Below are positions 20,524 through 30,743 of a stretch of DNA of 64,000 nt, in pieces. Under the pieces are notes generated by a model. It ran no database searches. It had not been told where the DNA came from and saw only the letters and a list, made by a program, of their open reading frames with translations. How positions within the stretch are numbered: the first letter of the stretch is position 1; every line of letters starts with the position of its first letter. The stretch spans positions 29,767 through 93,766 of the forward strand of contig JARDZP010000005.1 in NCBI GenBank assembly GCA_029240795.1. Reading direction: 5' to 3'. Position numbers and translations under genes: made by a program. Origin of the DNA: Haloplasmataceae bacterium (lineage in GTDB: Bacteria; Bacillota_I; Bacilli_A; Haloplasmatales; Haloplasmataceae).

Positions 20524-20549
20524 GAGCATTCGTACGAATGCTTTTTTTG
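20524..20549 (+). terminator. Riboswitch expression-platform terminator
   Basis: AGCATTCGTACGAATGCT is self-complementary and followed by T7. Upstream GAATATG (20490-20496), which overlaps the P1 strand, can pair with CATATTC (20508-20514), so alternative folds exist. I could not settle the exact antiterminator. Confidence 0.75.
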
Positions 20550-20568
20550 TTTTAGAAAGGAGAAATGT

Positions 20569-22107
20569 ATGCATTTAGATAAAATCATTGTTCTTGATTA
20601 CGGTAGTCAATATAACCAACTAATCGCAAGAAGAATTAGAGAATTTGGTGTTTTTAGTGAATTATTATCACATGAAATAAGTGCAACTGAAATTAAGAAT
20701 ATGCCAAATATCAAAGGGATTATTTTAAGCGGAGGCCCTAACAGTGTCTATGAAGAAAATTCATTTGGGATTGATTCAGAAATCCTTAATTTAGGAATTC
20801 CAATTTTGGGTATATGTTATGGGATGCAACTTACAGTAGACCGACTTGGCGGTCATATTCAAAAAGCAAATCATCGTGAATATGGTAAGTCACCTATAAC
20901 ATTAGTAGAAGAAAATTCATTACTATTTTCTAATTTGCCTAAGACACAAAATGTTTGGATGTCTCATGGTGATCAAGTCGTTACTTTACCAAGTGGGTTT
21001 AAAGTGTTAGCTAGTAGTGAAACTTGTCCTTACGCTGCCGTTAGTAATGAAAAAGAAATGATTTACGCTGTACAATTTCATCCTGAAGTAAGGCACACAG
21101 AATATGGAAATCAAATTTTAAATAACTTCGTTTTTAAAATTTGTGAATCAGAAGCCAATTGGAATATGGGAGAGTTTATCGATAAACAAATCGAGGTTAT
21201 TAGAGAAACAGTCGGCGATAAAAAGGTATTATTAGGTTTAAGTGGTGGAGTTGATTCATCTGTTGCGGCCGTTTTAATTCATAAAGCAATTGGAAATAAT
21301 TTATTCTGTATCTTTGTCGACCATGGTTTATTAAGAAAAGATGAAGCTAAGCAAGTAATGGAAACTTTTGCGAAAGGTTTTAATATTAATATTATTAAAG
21401 TTGATGCAAAAGTACGTTTCTTATCTAAACTAAAAGGTGTAAGTGACCCTGAACTCAAACGCAAAATCATCGGAAATGAATTTGTTTATGTATTTGATGA
21501 AGAATCAAAAAAACTAGGTGATTATGACTTTTTAGCACAAGGTACTTTATATACAGATATTGTTGAATCGGGTACTAAAACTGCACAAACAATCAAGTCA
21601 CATCATAATGTGGGTGGTTTACCTAAAGAAATGAAATTTAAATTAATTGAACCACTAAAAACTTTATTTAAAGATGAAGTAAGAGCATTAGGTGAAAAAT
21701 TAGGAATACCTCATGAAATTGTTTGGCGTCAACCATTTCCAGGTCCTGGTTTAGGAATTAGAGTAATAGGTGATGTGACTGAAACAAAACTTTATTTGGT
21801 AAGAGAATCTGATGCTATCTTGAGAGAAGAAATTATTAAAGCTAAATTAGAAAATGATGTGTGGCAGTATTTTACTGTTTTATCTAATATTCAAACAGTA
21901 GGGGTAATGGGTGACCAAAGAACTTACGATTATACAATTGGTATTAGAGCTGTAACTTCAATCGACGGAATGACAGCTGATTGGGCAAGATTACCTTGGG
22001 AAGTCTTAGATAAAATATCACGTCGTATTGTTAATGAAGTTAAAGGAATCAATCGTGTCGTCTATGACATTACCTCTAAACCACCAGCAACAATAGAATG
22101 GGAATAA
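20569..22107 (+). CDS. guaA: GMP synthase (glutamine-hydrolysing)
   Basis: It converts XMP to GMP with ATP and glutamine. The class I amidotransferase domain has the nucleophile motif ICYGMQLT and the catalytic [10 protein letters not shown]; the ATP-pyrophosphatase P-loop is GLSGGVDSS; the C-terminal dimer domain ends KPPATIEWE, the usual family terminus. The start is the ATG at 20569 after AAAGGAG, giving 512 aa. Upstream in-frame codons fall in the riboswitch and terminator. Confidence 0.96.
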   Translation: MHLDKIIVLDYGSQYNQLIARRIREFGVFSELLSHEISATEIKNMPNIKGIILSGGPNSVYEENSFGIDSEILNLGIPILGICYGMQLTVDRLGGHIQKANHREYGKSPITLVEENSLLFSNLPKTQNVWMSHGDQVVTLPSGFKVLASSETCPYAAVSNEKEMIYAVQFHPEVRHTEYGNQILNNFVFKICESEANWNMGEFIDKQIEVIRETVGDKKVLLGLSGGVDSSVAAVLIHKAIGNNLFCIFVDHGLLRKDEAKQVMETFAKGFNINIIKVDAKVRFLSKLKGVSDPELKRKIIGNEFVYVFDEESKKLGDYDFLAQGTLYTDIVESGTKTAQTIKSHHNVGGLPKEMKFKLIEPLKTLFKDEVRALGEKLGIPHEIVWRQPFPGPGLGIRVIGDVTETKLYLVRESDAILREEIIKAKLENDVWQYFTVLSNIQTVGVMGDQRTYDYTIGIRAVTSIDGMTADWARLPWEVLDKISRRIVNEVKGINRVVYDITSKPPATIEWE

Positions 22108-22122
22108 GAAAGGAGAAGAAAG

Positions 22123-23592
22123 ATGAGTTTACATGGAAAATTAGTACAAGAAGGATATACATTTGATGATGTTCTATTAATACCTCAAAAATCTGAAGTA
22201 TTACCATCACAAGTAAATTTATCCACTTTTCTAACAAATAAAATTAAATTACAAATACCTATTTCAAGTAGCGCTATGGATACAGTTACTGAAGCAGAAT
22301 TAGCAATTGCGTTAGCTAGACTTGGAGGAATAGGTTTTATTCATAAAAATCTTACTATTGAAGAACAAGCTAAATTAGTTAAAAAGGTTAAGTTAAGTGA
22401 AAATGGGATGATTACCGATCCAGTCACTTTAACTAAAGAACAAACTTTAGAAGATGCTAATCATTTAATGGGTTATTATCGTATTTCTGGTTTACCTGTT
22501 ATTAAAGAAGACGGAACCTTAATTGGTATTTTAACTAATCGAGATTTAAAATATCGCGAAGATTTGTCAACACCAGTAATTGATGCGATGACTAAAGAAA
22601 ATCTAATAACAGCTAAAGAAGGTACGTCTTTAGAAGAAGCAAAAGCTATTTTACTTAAACATCGTATTGAGAAATTACCTATAGTTGATGAATGTTATAA
22701 ACTAAAAGGCTTAATTACAATAAAAGACATTGATAAAGCGAAAGCATTTCCTAATGCGGCCAAAGATGATTTAGGAAGATTACTTTGCGGTGCAGCTGTA
22801 GGTGTTACCGAAGATACATTAGTAAGAGTTAAAGCTCTTGTTGATGCAGGAGTGGATGTCATTACAGTTGATTCAGCTCACGGACACTCACAAGGAGTTA
22901 TAAATACAGTTAAAATAATAAAAAATAATTATCCTGATTTACAAGTGATTGGTGGTAATATTGTCACAAAAGAAGCAGCGGTCGCATTAATAGAAGCTGG
23001 TGCTGATTGTGTGAAGGTTGGTATTGGTCCTGGTTCGATTTGTACAACAAGAGTTGTGGCAGGTATCGGAGTACCACAAATTACTGCTGTTAATGATGTA
23101 TATGAAGTATGTAAATCACTTCATGTAAGAGTGATTGCTGATGGTGGAATTAAATATAGTGGAGATATCGTTAAAGCAATCGCGGCTGGCGCAGATTTAG
23201 TAATGCTTGGTAGTTTACTCGCAGGTACTGAAGAAGCACCAGGTGAAGAAATCATCTATAATGGTCGCAGATATAAAATCTATCAAGGAATGGGCTCTCT
23301 TGCAGCGATGAAACGGGGTTCAAGTGACCGTTATTTCCAAGGTGGTAAAAAAGAAGCTAAAAAATTAGTGCCTGAAGGAATTGAAGGTCGTGTTCCATAT
23401 AAAGGTAAATTAGAAGATGTCATTTATCAACTTTGTGGTGGAATAAGAGCTGGAATGGGGTATTGTGGTACAGGTACAATCGAAGATTTAAAATTAAACG
23501 GAAAATTTATTAAAATCACAAATGCCGGTTTAGTTGAATCACATCCTCATGATGTTGAATTAACTGCTGCTGCACCTAATTATTCAAAATAA
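22123..23592 (+). CDS. guaB: Inosine-5'-monophosphate dehydrogenase
   Basis: GuaB oxidises IMP to XMP, the step before GuaA. The TIM barrel has the catalytic loop [15 protein letters not shown] (Cys about 307), with a CBS-domain pair at about residues 95-205 and the flap/active site [10 protein letters not shown]. Length 489 aa is typical. AAGGAGAAGAAAG precedes the ATG. It shares the guanine-controlled transcript with guaA. Confidence 0.95.
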   Translation: MSLHGKLVQEGYTFDDVLLIPQKSEVLPSQVNLSTFLTNKIKLQIPISSSAMDTVTEAELAIALARLGGIGFIHKNLTIEEQAKLVKKVKLSENGMITDPVTLTKEQTLEDANHLMGYYRISGLPVIKEDGTLIGILTNRDLKYREDLSTPVIDAMTKENLITAKEGTSLEEAKAILLKHRIEKLPIVDECYKLKGLITIKDIDKAKAFPNAAKDDLGRLLCGAAVGVTEDTLVRVKALVDAGVDVITVDSAHGHSQGVINTVKIIKNNYPDLQVIGGNIVTKEAAVALIEAGADCVKVGIGPGSICTTRVVAGIGVPQITAVNDVYEVCKSLHVRVIADGGIKYSGDIVKAIAAGADLVMLGSLLAGTEEAPGEEIIYNGRRYKIYQGMGSLAAMKRGSSDRYFQGGKKEAKKLVPEGIEGRVPYKGKLEDVIYQLCGGIRAGMGYCGTGTIEDLKLNGKFIKITNAGLVESHPHDVELTAAAPNYSK

Positions 23593-23607
23593 TATTTATA
23601 TAATAAT

Positions 23608-23642
23608 AAAAACGTAAAGAATTTCTTTTTTACGTTTTTTTT
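23608..23642 (+). terminator. Terminator of guaAB
   Basis: AAAAACGTAAA pairs with TTTACGTTTTT around a short loop, followed by a long T run. Confidence 0.8.
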
Positions 23643-23725
23643 TTAAAATTACCTTCTTTTGGATTGTATAACACTATAAAAGCAATGAAGACTAAAAAAG
23701 ATAACGATTAAAAGAAGGTGTATTT

Positions 23726-24205
23726 ATGGGTTATTTTATCTTTGTAATTGCTGTTGTCATTTTATTATGGTACATTGCTCAAGAATCCAAACGGAAAGAT
23801 ATAAAACTTAAAAAAATGAATAATAATGAAATTAGAAGAAAATATGAAGATCGAATTGTTAAAAACGAAGCAAATCGTAGAAATAATGAAATCGGAAAAA
23901 TTTATAGTACAGAATTTGCTGAACAAGATTATTTAGATGATAATTTTAAAAATAAAACGCATGACGATATTGAGCAATTAAATTTTATGTTGCCAAAAGA
24001 TATTAATACGGTGGGTAAATTACAAGCTACTCAACATAATGAGATGGACCGCATTGATGATGAAAGAGATGACCACTATTATCGAAAAAGTATTCAAAAT
24101 CCTGAAAAAAGAATGGATGCTGTAGAACAAGTATTAAAAGAAGCCTACAAGGATGAAAAAAGGGCTGATCAAGATTTAGGTGGAAGTATTGATCATGACA
24201 TTTAA
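23726..24205 (+). CDS. Membrane-anchored charged protein of unknown function
   Basis: The 159-aa protein has one N-terminal helix (GYFIFVIAVVILLWYIA) and then a Lys/Glu/Asn-rich, largely helical cytoplasmic or extracytoplasmic tail. I recognise no domain. AGAAGGTG precedes the ATG. It is a single gene flanked by terminators on both sides. Confidence 0.7.
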   Translation: MGYFIFVIAVVILLWYIAQESKRKDIKLKKMNNNEIRRKYEDRIVKNEANRRNNEIGKIYSTEFAEQDYLDDNFKNKTHDDIEQLNFMLPKDINTVGKLQATQHNEMDRIDDERDDHYYRKSIQNPEKRMDAVEQVLKEAYKDEKRADQDLGGSIDHDI

Positions 24206-24242
24206 ATATAAAGTCCAGCATAAAAACAAATGTTAATAAAGG

Positions 24243-24279
24243 AAAAGTAGAGTTTCACTATGAATCTCTACTTTTTATA
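24243..24279 (+). terminator. Terminator after the charged membrane protein
   Basis: AAAAGTAGAG pairs with CTCTACTTTT (24266-24275), with a 13-base loop and a T-rich end. Confidence 0.75.
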
Positions 24280-24960
24280 TTTTGTTAAGTAAAAGATTAA
24301 ATAAACATAATGACTTGATGCTGGTAGAGATTATTTGTTTTTACACGCTTTAGAATAAAATTGTATAATCAAAGGTCACAATGCCTGCATAGACTCCAAA
24401 TGAAATTCATATTTAAATATTGATAAAAACTAGTAGTAAAAAATAATATATGATCGTACATTAAAAATATCATAACATACCAACACAATCTTCAAATGGT
24501 TTATCTTGACATATTCCCATTTTTTATTTGAATAAGAATAAAAAGTAAGGTATGTCTATTCAAAGAAGAGTGTGGATACAATAATAAACAAAAAGGTAGG
24601 ACTTATACAATAACACTAAAAAAAATAGTGTACATGAAGAAACAAGAAACAGAGGAGTTTAAAGAGTTAGCTAAGAAACAATATATGATAGAAGCTAAGA
24701 ACTCTGAACTCAAAAATAGCCATGGATTTAAAAAGTGTAATTCCAATGGCCTTTTTGGCATGCAGATACAAGCTGCCACAACGATATTTGTGTAAAAGAG
24801 ACCGCTTATTCAGCAGTCTCGTGGCAGCTACTCTTTTTACTTTTTCTGTGTTCGAATTGAAAACATCTACTAAAAGACTTGGTTTAAGAATATAGTTAAA
24901 ATGGATCATGATTACTCATTATTTTATCATTTTATTAATATAATTATATAGTGAGTAGAT
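24280..24960. other. Gene-poor stretch holding the insertion-sequence relic
   Basis: Apart from the transposase fragment I see no intact gene in these bases. A short inverted repeat GAGAC...GTCTC (about 24798-24820) lies just past the fragment and may be part of the old element's end. The minus-strand ORF over 24667-24909 is a shadow of the relic. Confidence 0.5.
24550..24795 (+). pseudogene. Remnant of an IS1182-type transposase (C-terminal fragment)
   Basis: In one forward frame the translation reads CLFKEECGYNNKQKGRTYTI, then QETEEFKELAKKQYMIEAKN, then SELKNSHGFKKCNSNGLFGM and QIQAATTIFV, then a stop (24793-24795). The IEAKNSELK..HG and GLFGMQ.Q.A..IF pattern is the conserved C-terminal end of IS1182-family DDE transposases. 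No N-terminal catalytic part is present and the final helix is cut by the stop, so this is a decayed insertion sequence just upstream of the hut operon. Confidence 0.7.
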
Positions 24961-24997
24961 TCGACAATTTTCTACAAAAATTTAAGTGAAAGTAAAG

Positions 24998-25003
24998 TAT
25001 AAT
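24998..25003 (+). promoter_or_regulatory. -10 element of the hut operon promoter
   Basis: A perfect TATAAT lies 34 bases upstream of the hutH ATG. The -35 region is poor. The predicted start (about 25010) falls inside a cre-like sequence. Confidence 0.5.
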
Positions 25004-25007
25004 TGGA

Positions 25008-25021
25008 TGGAAACGCTTACC
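25008..25021 (+). promoter_or_regulatory. cre-like site (CcpA) at the hut transcription start
   Basis: TGGAAACGCTTACC matches the catabolite-responsive element form TGAAAACGCTTACA at 12 of 14 positions. It overlaps the expected start site, where CcpA binding represses in Bacillus. CcpA itself is not in the window. Confidence 0.6.
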
Positions 25022-25036
25022 TTAGGGAGGTAAAAA

Positions 25037-26557
25037 ATGCTTTTTTTAGATGGAAATAGCTTAAATTTAGATGACTTTATCAAAGTAGTGAGGTACAAAG
25101 AAAAAGTTGAATTAAGTAAAATTTCACGTCAAAAGGTTAATGATGCCAGGAAAGTTATTGACAAAATTGTGAATGAAGAATTAATCGTTTATGGAGTGAA
25201 CACTGGTTTTGGTAAACTAGCTAATGTGGTTATTAGTAAAGATGACGTATGTAAATTGCAAGAAAATTTACTTAAGTCACATGCATGTGGTATAGGAGAA
25301 TTATTTAATGAAGAAGTCGTTCGAGGGATCATGCTTTTAAGGATTAACGCTTTAGCGAAGGGCTTTTCTGGTATTCGGTTAAGTACCATTGAAAAACTAA
25401 TTACTTTTTTAAATGACAATATTATTCCTTGTATACCTGAAAAAGGATCACTTGGCGCTAGTGGTGACTTAGCACCACTATCACACATGGCCTTAGCCCT
25501 TTTAGGTTTAGGCGAAGTTATTTATCAAGGAGAAATAATGAGTGCTGCTATTGCTTTAAAGTTAGCCGGAATTAAACCGGTTGATAAACTTATGGCTAAA
25601 GAGGGTTTATCACTCATTAATGGTACTCAAGTTATGACATCAGTTGGAGCGATTACGACATATGATGCTATTCAACTTTCAAAAACTTTAGATATCGCCG
25701 GGTCTTTGACGATGGAGGCTCTTTATGGAATTAAAGATGCATTTAATCTAGAAGTGCATCATACTAGACCACATTTAGGGCAAATTGATTGTGCTAAAAA
25801 CATTTTGAAATTAGTTGAAAATAGTCAGTTTATAACGAAACAAGGTGAAAAACGGGTTCAAGACCCCTATTCTATTCGTTGTATACCACAAGTTCATGGA
25901 GCGAGTAAAGACGCACTGATGTATGTTAAAGATAAGATTGAAATAGAAATGAATTCAGCTACTGATAATCCATTAATAATCGGAGATCAGGTTATTTCAT
26001 GTGGCAATTTTCATGGTCAACCCATGGCACTTAGTTTTGATTATTTGAAAATAGCGATTGCTGAAATGGCCAATATCTCAGAAAGACGGATTGAAAGATT
26101 AGTAAATCCGCAATTAAGTGAAGGATTACCAGCATTTTTAGTTTTAAATAAAGGATTAAACTCAGGTTTTATGATTATGCAGTATACTGCTGCTTCGTTG
26201 GTGAGTGAAAATAAAGTCATAGCCCACCCTGCTAGTGTTGATTCTATTCCTTCTAGCGCAAACCAAGAAGATCATGTTTCAATGGGAACAATAGCGTCTC
26301 GAGGTGCAAGGGATATATTTAACAATGCTCGAATTGTTATCGCAATTGAATTAATGACTAGTTGCCAAGCAATTGATTTAAGAGAAAAAAAACAATTAGG
26401 AAATGGAACAATTGAAGCATATCATGTTATTCGCAACTATATTAATTTTATTGACGAAGATGTCATTATGTATCCACTTATTAATCAAATAGAAGAACTC
26501 ATTAAAAGTGAAATAGTTTTAAAAGCAGTTGAAAATAAAATTGGAATGTTAAATTGA
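25037..26557 (+). CDS. hutH: Histidine ammonia-lyase
   Basis: HutH deaminates L-histidine to urocanate and ammonia. The self-forming MIO cofactor triad Ala-Ser-Gly is at residues 141-143 in LGASGDLAPLSHMALALLG, and the family segments NGTQVM and SATDNPLI are present. Length 506 aa is typical. AGGGAGG precedes the ATG. It is the first gene of a five-gene operon whose promoter overlaps a cre-like site. The stop is TGA, evidence for the standard code. Confidence 0.95.
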   Translation: MLFLDGNSLNLDDFIKVVRYKEKVELSKISRQKVNDARKVIDKIVNEELIVYGVNTGFGKLANVVISKDDVCKLQENLLKSHACGIGELFNEEVVRGIMLLRINALAKGFSGIRLSTIEKLITFLNDNIIPCIPEKGSLGASGDLAPLSHMALALLGLGEVIYQGEIMSAAIALKLAGIKPVDKLMAKEGLSLINGTQVMTSVGAITTYDAIQLSKTLDIAGSLTMEALYGIKDAFNLEVHHTRPHLGQIDCAKNILKLVENSQFITKQGEKRVQDPYSIRCIPQVHGASKDALMYVKDKIEIEMNSATDNPLIIGDQVISCGNFHGQPMALSFDYLKIAIAEMANISERRIERLVNPQLSEGLPAFLVLNKGLNSGFMIMQYTAASLVSENKVIAHPASVDSIPSSANQEDHVSMGTIASRGARDIFNNARIVIAIELMTSCQAIDLREKKQLGNGTIEAYHVIRNYINFIDEDVIMYPLINQIEELIKSEIVLKAVENKIGMLN

Positions 26558-26569
26558 AAGGGTGATAGT

Positions 26570-28579
26570 ATGGATTTAATCAATGAATTGTTTAATGAAT
26601 TACCTGAATATCCTGAGTTTATTGAGGGAATCAGAAGAGCACCAAAACGAGAGTTTACATTAACAGTACAAGAAACAGAACTTGCTATTAAAAATGCATT
26701 AAGATATATACCAGTTAAATGGCATGAATTATTAGCTAAAGAATTTTTAGATGAGTTACAAACACGTGGCAAAATATATGGTTACAGGTTTATACCAAAT
26801 GAACGAATTTTTGGTAAACCAATTGATGAATATCAAGGGAAAACAATTGAAGGAAAAGCAATTCAAGTTATGATTGATAATAATCTTGACTTGAATATTG
26901 CTTTATATCCTTATGAACTAGTAACATACGGCGAAACAGGTAGTGTTGCTCAAAATTGGATGCAATATCATTTAATCAAAAAATATTTGGAAAAAATGAC
27001 CGACGAACAGACTTTAGTCATTATGTCGGGTCATCCATTAGGGTTATTTAAATCAATGAAGCATTCACCCAGAGTAATTATAACAAATGGATTAATGATA
27101 GGTATGTATGACGATTTAAAGAATTTTAATCGTGCTAGTAGTTTAGGGGTAGCATCCTATGGACAAATGACCGCAGGGGGTTATATGTATATTGGTCCTC
27201 AAGGAATTGTCCATGGTACTTATAACACATTACTGAATGCAGGTAGATTGAAATTCAATATTCCTGAAGAAGGAAATTTAGCGGGTATTTTATTTGTTTC
27301 AAGCGGCTTAGGTGGTATGAGTGGCGCTCAAGGAAAAGCTTGTGAGATTGCATGTGGAGTGAGTATTATTGCAGAGGTTGATTTTTCGCGTATTGAAACA
27401 CGTTTAAATCAAGGTTGGATTAGTATCATAACCCATGATCCTGAAGATGCGTTTACCAAAGCATTAGAATACAAAAACCGCAAAGAACCCATTACAATTG
27501 CTTATCATGGAAATATTGTGGAAATTTTAGAATATGCGATTGATCACAACATTCCTATTGATTTATTAAGTGATCAAACATCCTGTCATAATGCATATGA
27601 AGGTGGGTACTGTCCTGTTGGAATCGATTTTATCGAAAGAACAGAATTACTCTATAAAGATAAAAATAAGTTTACTCATTTAGTTGATAAAAGTTTAAAA
27701 CGTCATTTTAAAACAATCAAAACTTTAACGGAAAGAGGAACCTATTTCTTTGATTACGGTAATAGTTTTATGAAAGCTATTTTCGACGCTGGTGTCAAAG
27801 AAATTTGTAAAAATGGAGTAGACCCAATGGATGGCTTTATTTGGCCTAGTTATGTTGAAGATATCATGGGCCCCATCCTTTTTGATTATGGGTATGGACC
27901 CTTTAGATGGATTTGTTTAAGTGGTAAAGAGAGTGATTTAGAAAGAACAGATCAAGTAGCAATGGAATGCATTGATTGTGATAGACGTTTCCAAGACCGC
28001 GATAATTATAATTGGATTAGAGACGCTAAAAAGCATAATTTAGTGGTCGGAACTAAAGCACGAATTTTATATCAAGACGCAAGTGGTAGATTAAAAATTG
28101 CTTTGAAATTGAATGAATTAGTCAGAAATGGTGAAGTGGGTCCGATCATGTTAGGCAGAGATCATCATGATACAGGCGGAACCGATTCGCCTTTTAGAGA
28201 AACCGCGAATATTAAAGATGGCTCTAATATAATGTCTGAAATGGCTACACAAGTTTTCGCTGGTAATGCGGCTAGGGGAATGACATTAGTAGCACTTCAC
28301 AATGGTGGAGGTGTAGGTATTGGTAAAGCTATTAACGGCGGATTTGGGCTTGTTTTAGATGGTAGTAGTCGAGTGGATGAAATTTTAAAAAGTGCAGTTA
28401 TTTGGGATGTATTAGGGGGAGTCGCAAGACGAGCTTGGGCTCAAAATGAACATGCATTAAAAACTGCAAGTATAAGTAATGATGATAATTGTGAAACAAT
28501 TATAACATTACCTAATCCGACAAATTCCGACTTAATTAGTCAATTAGTTAGAAATGAATATGTTAAAGGTGGGAAATAA
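26570..28579 (+). CDS. hutU: Urocanate hydratase (urocanase), long form
   Basis: HutU adds water to urocanate to give imidazolonepropionate, using tightly bound NAD. The NAD-binding segment SSGLGGMSGAQGKAC and the active-site Cys region SDQTSCHNAYEGGYCPVG are visible, and the C-terminus has LHNGGGVGIGKAINGGFG. At 669 aa it is about 110 residues longer than Bacillus HutU and resembles the long urocanases of anaerobic bacteria. AAAGGGTGATAGT precedes the ATG, and its stop overlaps ftcD. Confidence 0.94.
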   Translation: MDLINELFNELPEYPEFIEGIRRAPKREFTLTVQETELAIKNALRYIPVKWHELLAKEFLDELQTRGKIYGYRFIPNERIFGKPIDEYQGKTIEGKAIQVMIDNNLDLNIALYPYELVTYGETGSVAQNWMQYHLIKKYLEKMTDEQTLVIMSGHPLGLFKSMKHSPRVIITNGLMIGMYDDLKNFNRASSLGVASYGQMTAGGYMYIGPQGIVHGTYNTLLNAGRLKFNIPEEGNLAGILFVSSGLGGMSGAQGKACEIACGVSIIAEVDFSRIETRLNQGWISIITHDPEDAFTKALEYKNRKEPITIAYHGNIVEILEYAIDHNIPIDLLSDQTSCHNAYEGGYCPVGIDFIERTELLYKDKNKFTHLVDKSLKRHFKTIKTLTERGTYFFDYGNSFMKAIFDAGVKEICKNGVDPMDGFIWPSYVEDIMGPILFDYGYGPFRWICLSGKESDLERTDQVAMECIDCDRRFQDRDNYNWIRDAKKHNLVVGTKARILYQDASGRLKIALKLNELVRNGEVGPIMLGRDHHDTGGTDSPFRETANIKDGSNIMSEMATQVFAGNAARGMTLVALHNGGGVGIGKAINGGFGLVLDGSSRVDEILKSAVIWDVLGGVARRAWAQNEHALKTASISNDDNCETIITLPNPTNSDLISQLVRNEYVKGGK

Positions 28580-29472
28580 TGAAAATTGTTCAATGTGTAC
28601 CTAATTTTTCTGAAGGTCGTGATTTAGAAAAAGTCGAAAAAATTGTTAGTGTATTTAAGAATATTGATAAAGTTAAACTAGTAAGTTATGAACCAGAGCC
28701 GAATTATAATCGTACTGTCGTTACCCTACTTGGGGATCCTGAATTAATCAAGGATGCGGTGATTAAAATGGTAGGTCTAACTACAGAATTAATTGATTTA
28801 AATAATCATGTAGGTGAGCATCCAAGGATGGGAGCTACAGATGTTATTCCGTTTATTCCGATTAAAGATATGACAATGGAAGAATGCATAAATTTAGCTA
28901 AAGATTTAGGAAAAGAAATAAGTCAAATATATAATATACCCGTCTTTTTATATGAAGAAGCCGCAAATTTAGAATATCGACATGATTTATCTGATATTCG
29001 AAAAGGTCAATTTGAAGGTATGAAAGAAAAAATTAAAGATCCACGTTGGAACCCTGATTTTGGTAATCCTGAAATTCATCAGACTGCTGGAGTTACAGCT
29101 GTCGGAGCACGAATGCCTTTAGTTGCTTTCAATATTAACTTAGATTCAAGCAACGTTGAAGTAGCTAATAAAATCGCTAAAGCAATTCGATATTCTAACG
29201 GTGGTTTTCGTTATATTAAAGCAGGTCCTGCAGAAATAAAAGATAAAGGAATTGTTCAGGTTACGATGAATATTACCAATTATAAGAAAACGAGTATTTA
29301 TCGAGTGTTTGAAACCGTAAAAATGGAGGCACGAAGATACGGAATTAATGTGTTAGGTAGTGAAATTATTGGTCTAGTTCCACTAGAAGCTCTTGTAGAA
29401 TCAATGGAATATTATTTAGGTCTAGAAGGATTTAGTGTTAACAAAGTGTTAGAAACGAACCTTATTGAATAG
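28579..29472 (+). CDS. ftcD: Glutamate formimidoyltransferase
   Basis: It moves the formimino group of N-formimino-L-glutamate to tetrahydrofolate, releasing glutamate. The N-terminus KIVQCVPNFSEGRD is the family signature and H-V-G-E-H-P-R-M-G-A-T-D the active-site region. At 297 aa it is the stand-alone transferase; the partner cyclodeaminase is a separate gene downstream, whereas vertebrate FTCD is a fusion. The start overlaps the hutU stop (TAATG). Confidence 0.94.
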   Translation: MKIVQCVPNFSEGRDLEKVEKIVSVFKNIDKVKLVSYEPEPNYNRTVVTLLGDPELIKDAVIKMVGLTTELIDLNNHVGEHPRMGATDVIPFIPIKDMTMEECINLAKDLGKEISQIYNIPVFLYEEAANLEYRHDLSDIRKGQFEGMKEKIKDPRWNPDFGNPEIHQTAGVTAVGARMPLVAFNINLDSSNVEVANKIAKAIRYSNGGFRYIKAGPAEIKDKGIVQVTMNITNYKKTSIYRVFETVKMEARRYGINVLGSEIIGLVPLEALVESMEYYLGLEGFSVNKVLETNLIE

Positions 29473-29480
29473 GAGGTTAT

Positions 29481-30734
29481 ATGGATTTAATTATTTATAA
29501 TATTTCTCAATTAGTAACCATGCGTGGTAAAAATGCATTAAGATGTGGAATTGAGATGCAAAAAGTTGAGATTCTTGAGAATGCTTATATAGTGATTAAA
29601 AATGGTAAGTTTTTATCAATTGGTATGGGTGAGGGGTATAGTCAATATTTAAATGATGATACAAATTTGTTAAATGGTAAAGGATATTTAGTCACACCGG
29701 GTTTAATTGATTCACACACCCATTTAGTTCATTATGGTTCAAGAGAACATGAATTAGAAATGAAATTAAATGGATTTTCTTATATGGATATTTTAAATAA
29801 AGGGGGAGGAATCTTATATACAGTTGCTCAAACTAGAGCTGCTTCATTTGATCAACTATATTTAAAGGCGAAAAAAAGTTTAGATGAGATGTTACGATTA
29901 GGTATTACTTGTGTTGAGGCCAAAAGTGGCTATGGTTTGAATTTAGAAACAGAAATTAAACAACTTGAAGTCGCCAAGAAGTTAAATGAATATCATCCGA
30001 TTATGATTAAGAGTACATTTTTAGGTGCACACGCTATTCCATTTGAATACAAGGAAAAAAAGGATCTTTATATAGAAGAAGTTCTAAAGATGCTTGAAGT
30101 AATTAAAGAAAAAGATTTAGCTGAATATTGTGATGTGTTTTGTCAAGATGGGATATTTGATAGAGAAGAAAGTAAAAGGATATTAATAAGAGCGAAGGAA
30201 TTAGGGTTTAAATTAAAAATTCATGCTGATGAAATGTCTAGTGGTGGAAGTCATTTAGCTTGTGAACTAACGTGTGTTTCAGCGGATCATTTAATGACTT
30301 CAACATTAAATGATATAAAAAATTTAGCGAATCATAAAGTAATTACTAATTTATTACCCGCAACAACATTTAATTTGAATAAGGATTATGCATTGGCTAG
30401 ATTAATGATTGATAATAATTGCGGTGTCGCATTATCATCTGATTATAATCCAGGAAGTTGTCCTTCTTTAAATCTTCAATTTGTGATGTATTTAGCTACT
30501 AATAAAATGAAGATGTTACCCATAGAGGTAATGACAGCAGTTACAATGAATGGTGCCTGTTCAATAAATTTAGAAAATGAAAAAGGGTCAATCGATATTG
30601 GTAAAGACGCTGATTTTGTTATATTTGATGCACCAAATTTAAATTATATAATGTATCATTTTGGTATAAATCATGTTAAAGATGTTTATATCAAAGGTAA
30701 ATGTGTTGTAAGTGACCAAAAAATTTGTTACTGA
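29481..30734 (+). CDS. hutI: Imidazolonepropionase
   Basis: This amidohydrolase opens the imidazolone ring to give formiminoglutamate. The metal motif IDSHTHLVHYG, a later metal His in LKIHADEM, and the catalytic Asp region LSSDYNPGSCPS are seen. Length 417 aa. TAGGAGG precedes the ATG. The stop is TGA. It lies between ftcD and fchA in the operon. Confidence 0.94.
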   Translation: MDLIIYNISQLVTMRGKNALRCGIEMQKVEILENAYIVIKNGKFLSIGMGEGYSQYLNDDTNLLNGKGYLVTPGLIDSHTHLVHYGSREHELEMKLNGFSYMDILNKGGGILYTVAQTRAASFDQLYLKAKKSLDEMLRLGITCVEAKSGYGLNLETEIKQLEVAKKLNEYHPIMIKSTFLGAHAIPFEYKEKKDLYIEEVLKMLEVIKEKDLAEYCDVFCQDGIFDREESKRILIRAKELGFKLKIHADEMSSGGSHLACELTCVSADHLMTSTLNDIKNLANHKVITNLLPATTFNLNKDYALARLMIDNNCGVALSSDYNPGSCPSLNLQFVMYLATNKMKMLPIEVMTAVTMNGACSINLENEKGSIDIGKDADFVIFDAPNLNYIMYHFGINHVKDVYIKGKCVVSDQKICY

Positions 30735-30743
30735 GGTGAATAT

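Noticed and set aside
24667..24909. 80-aa minus-strand ORF upstream of hutH
   Set aside because: It overlaps the forward-strand transposase relic, whose translation has recognisable family motifs; the reverse frame has none.
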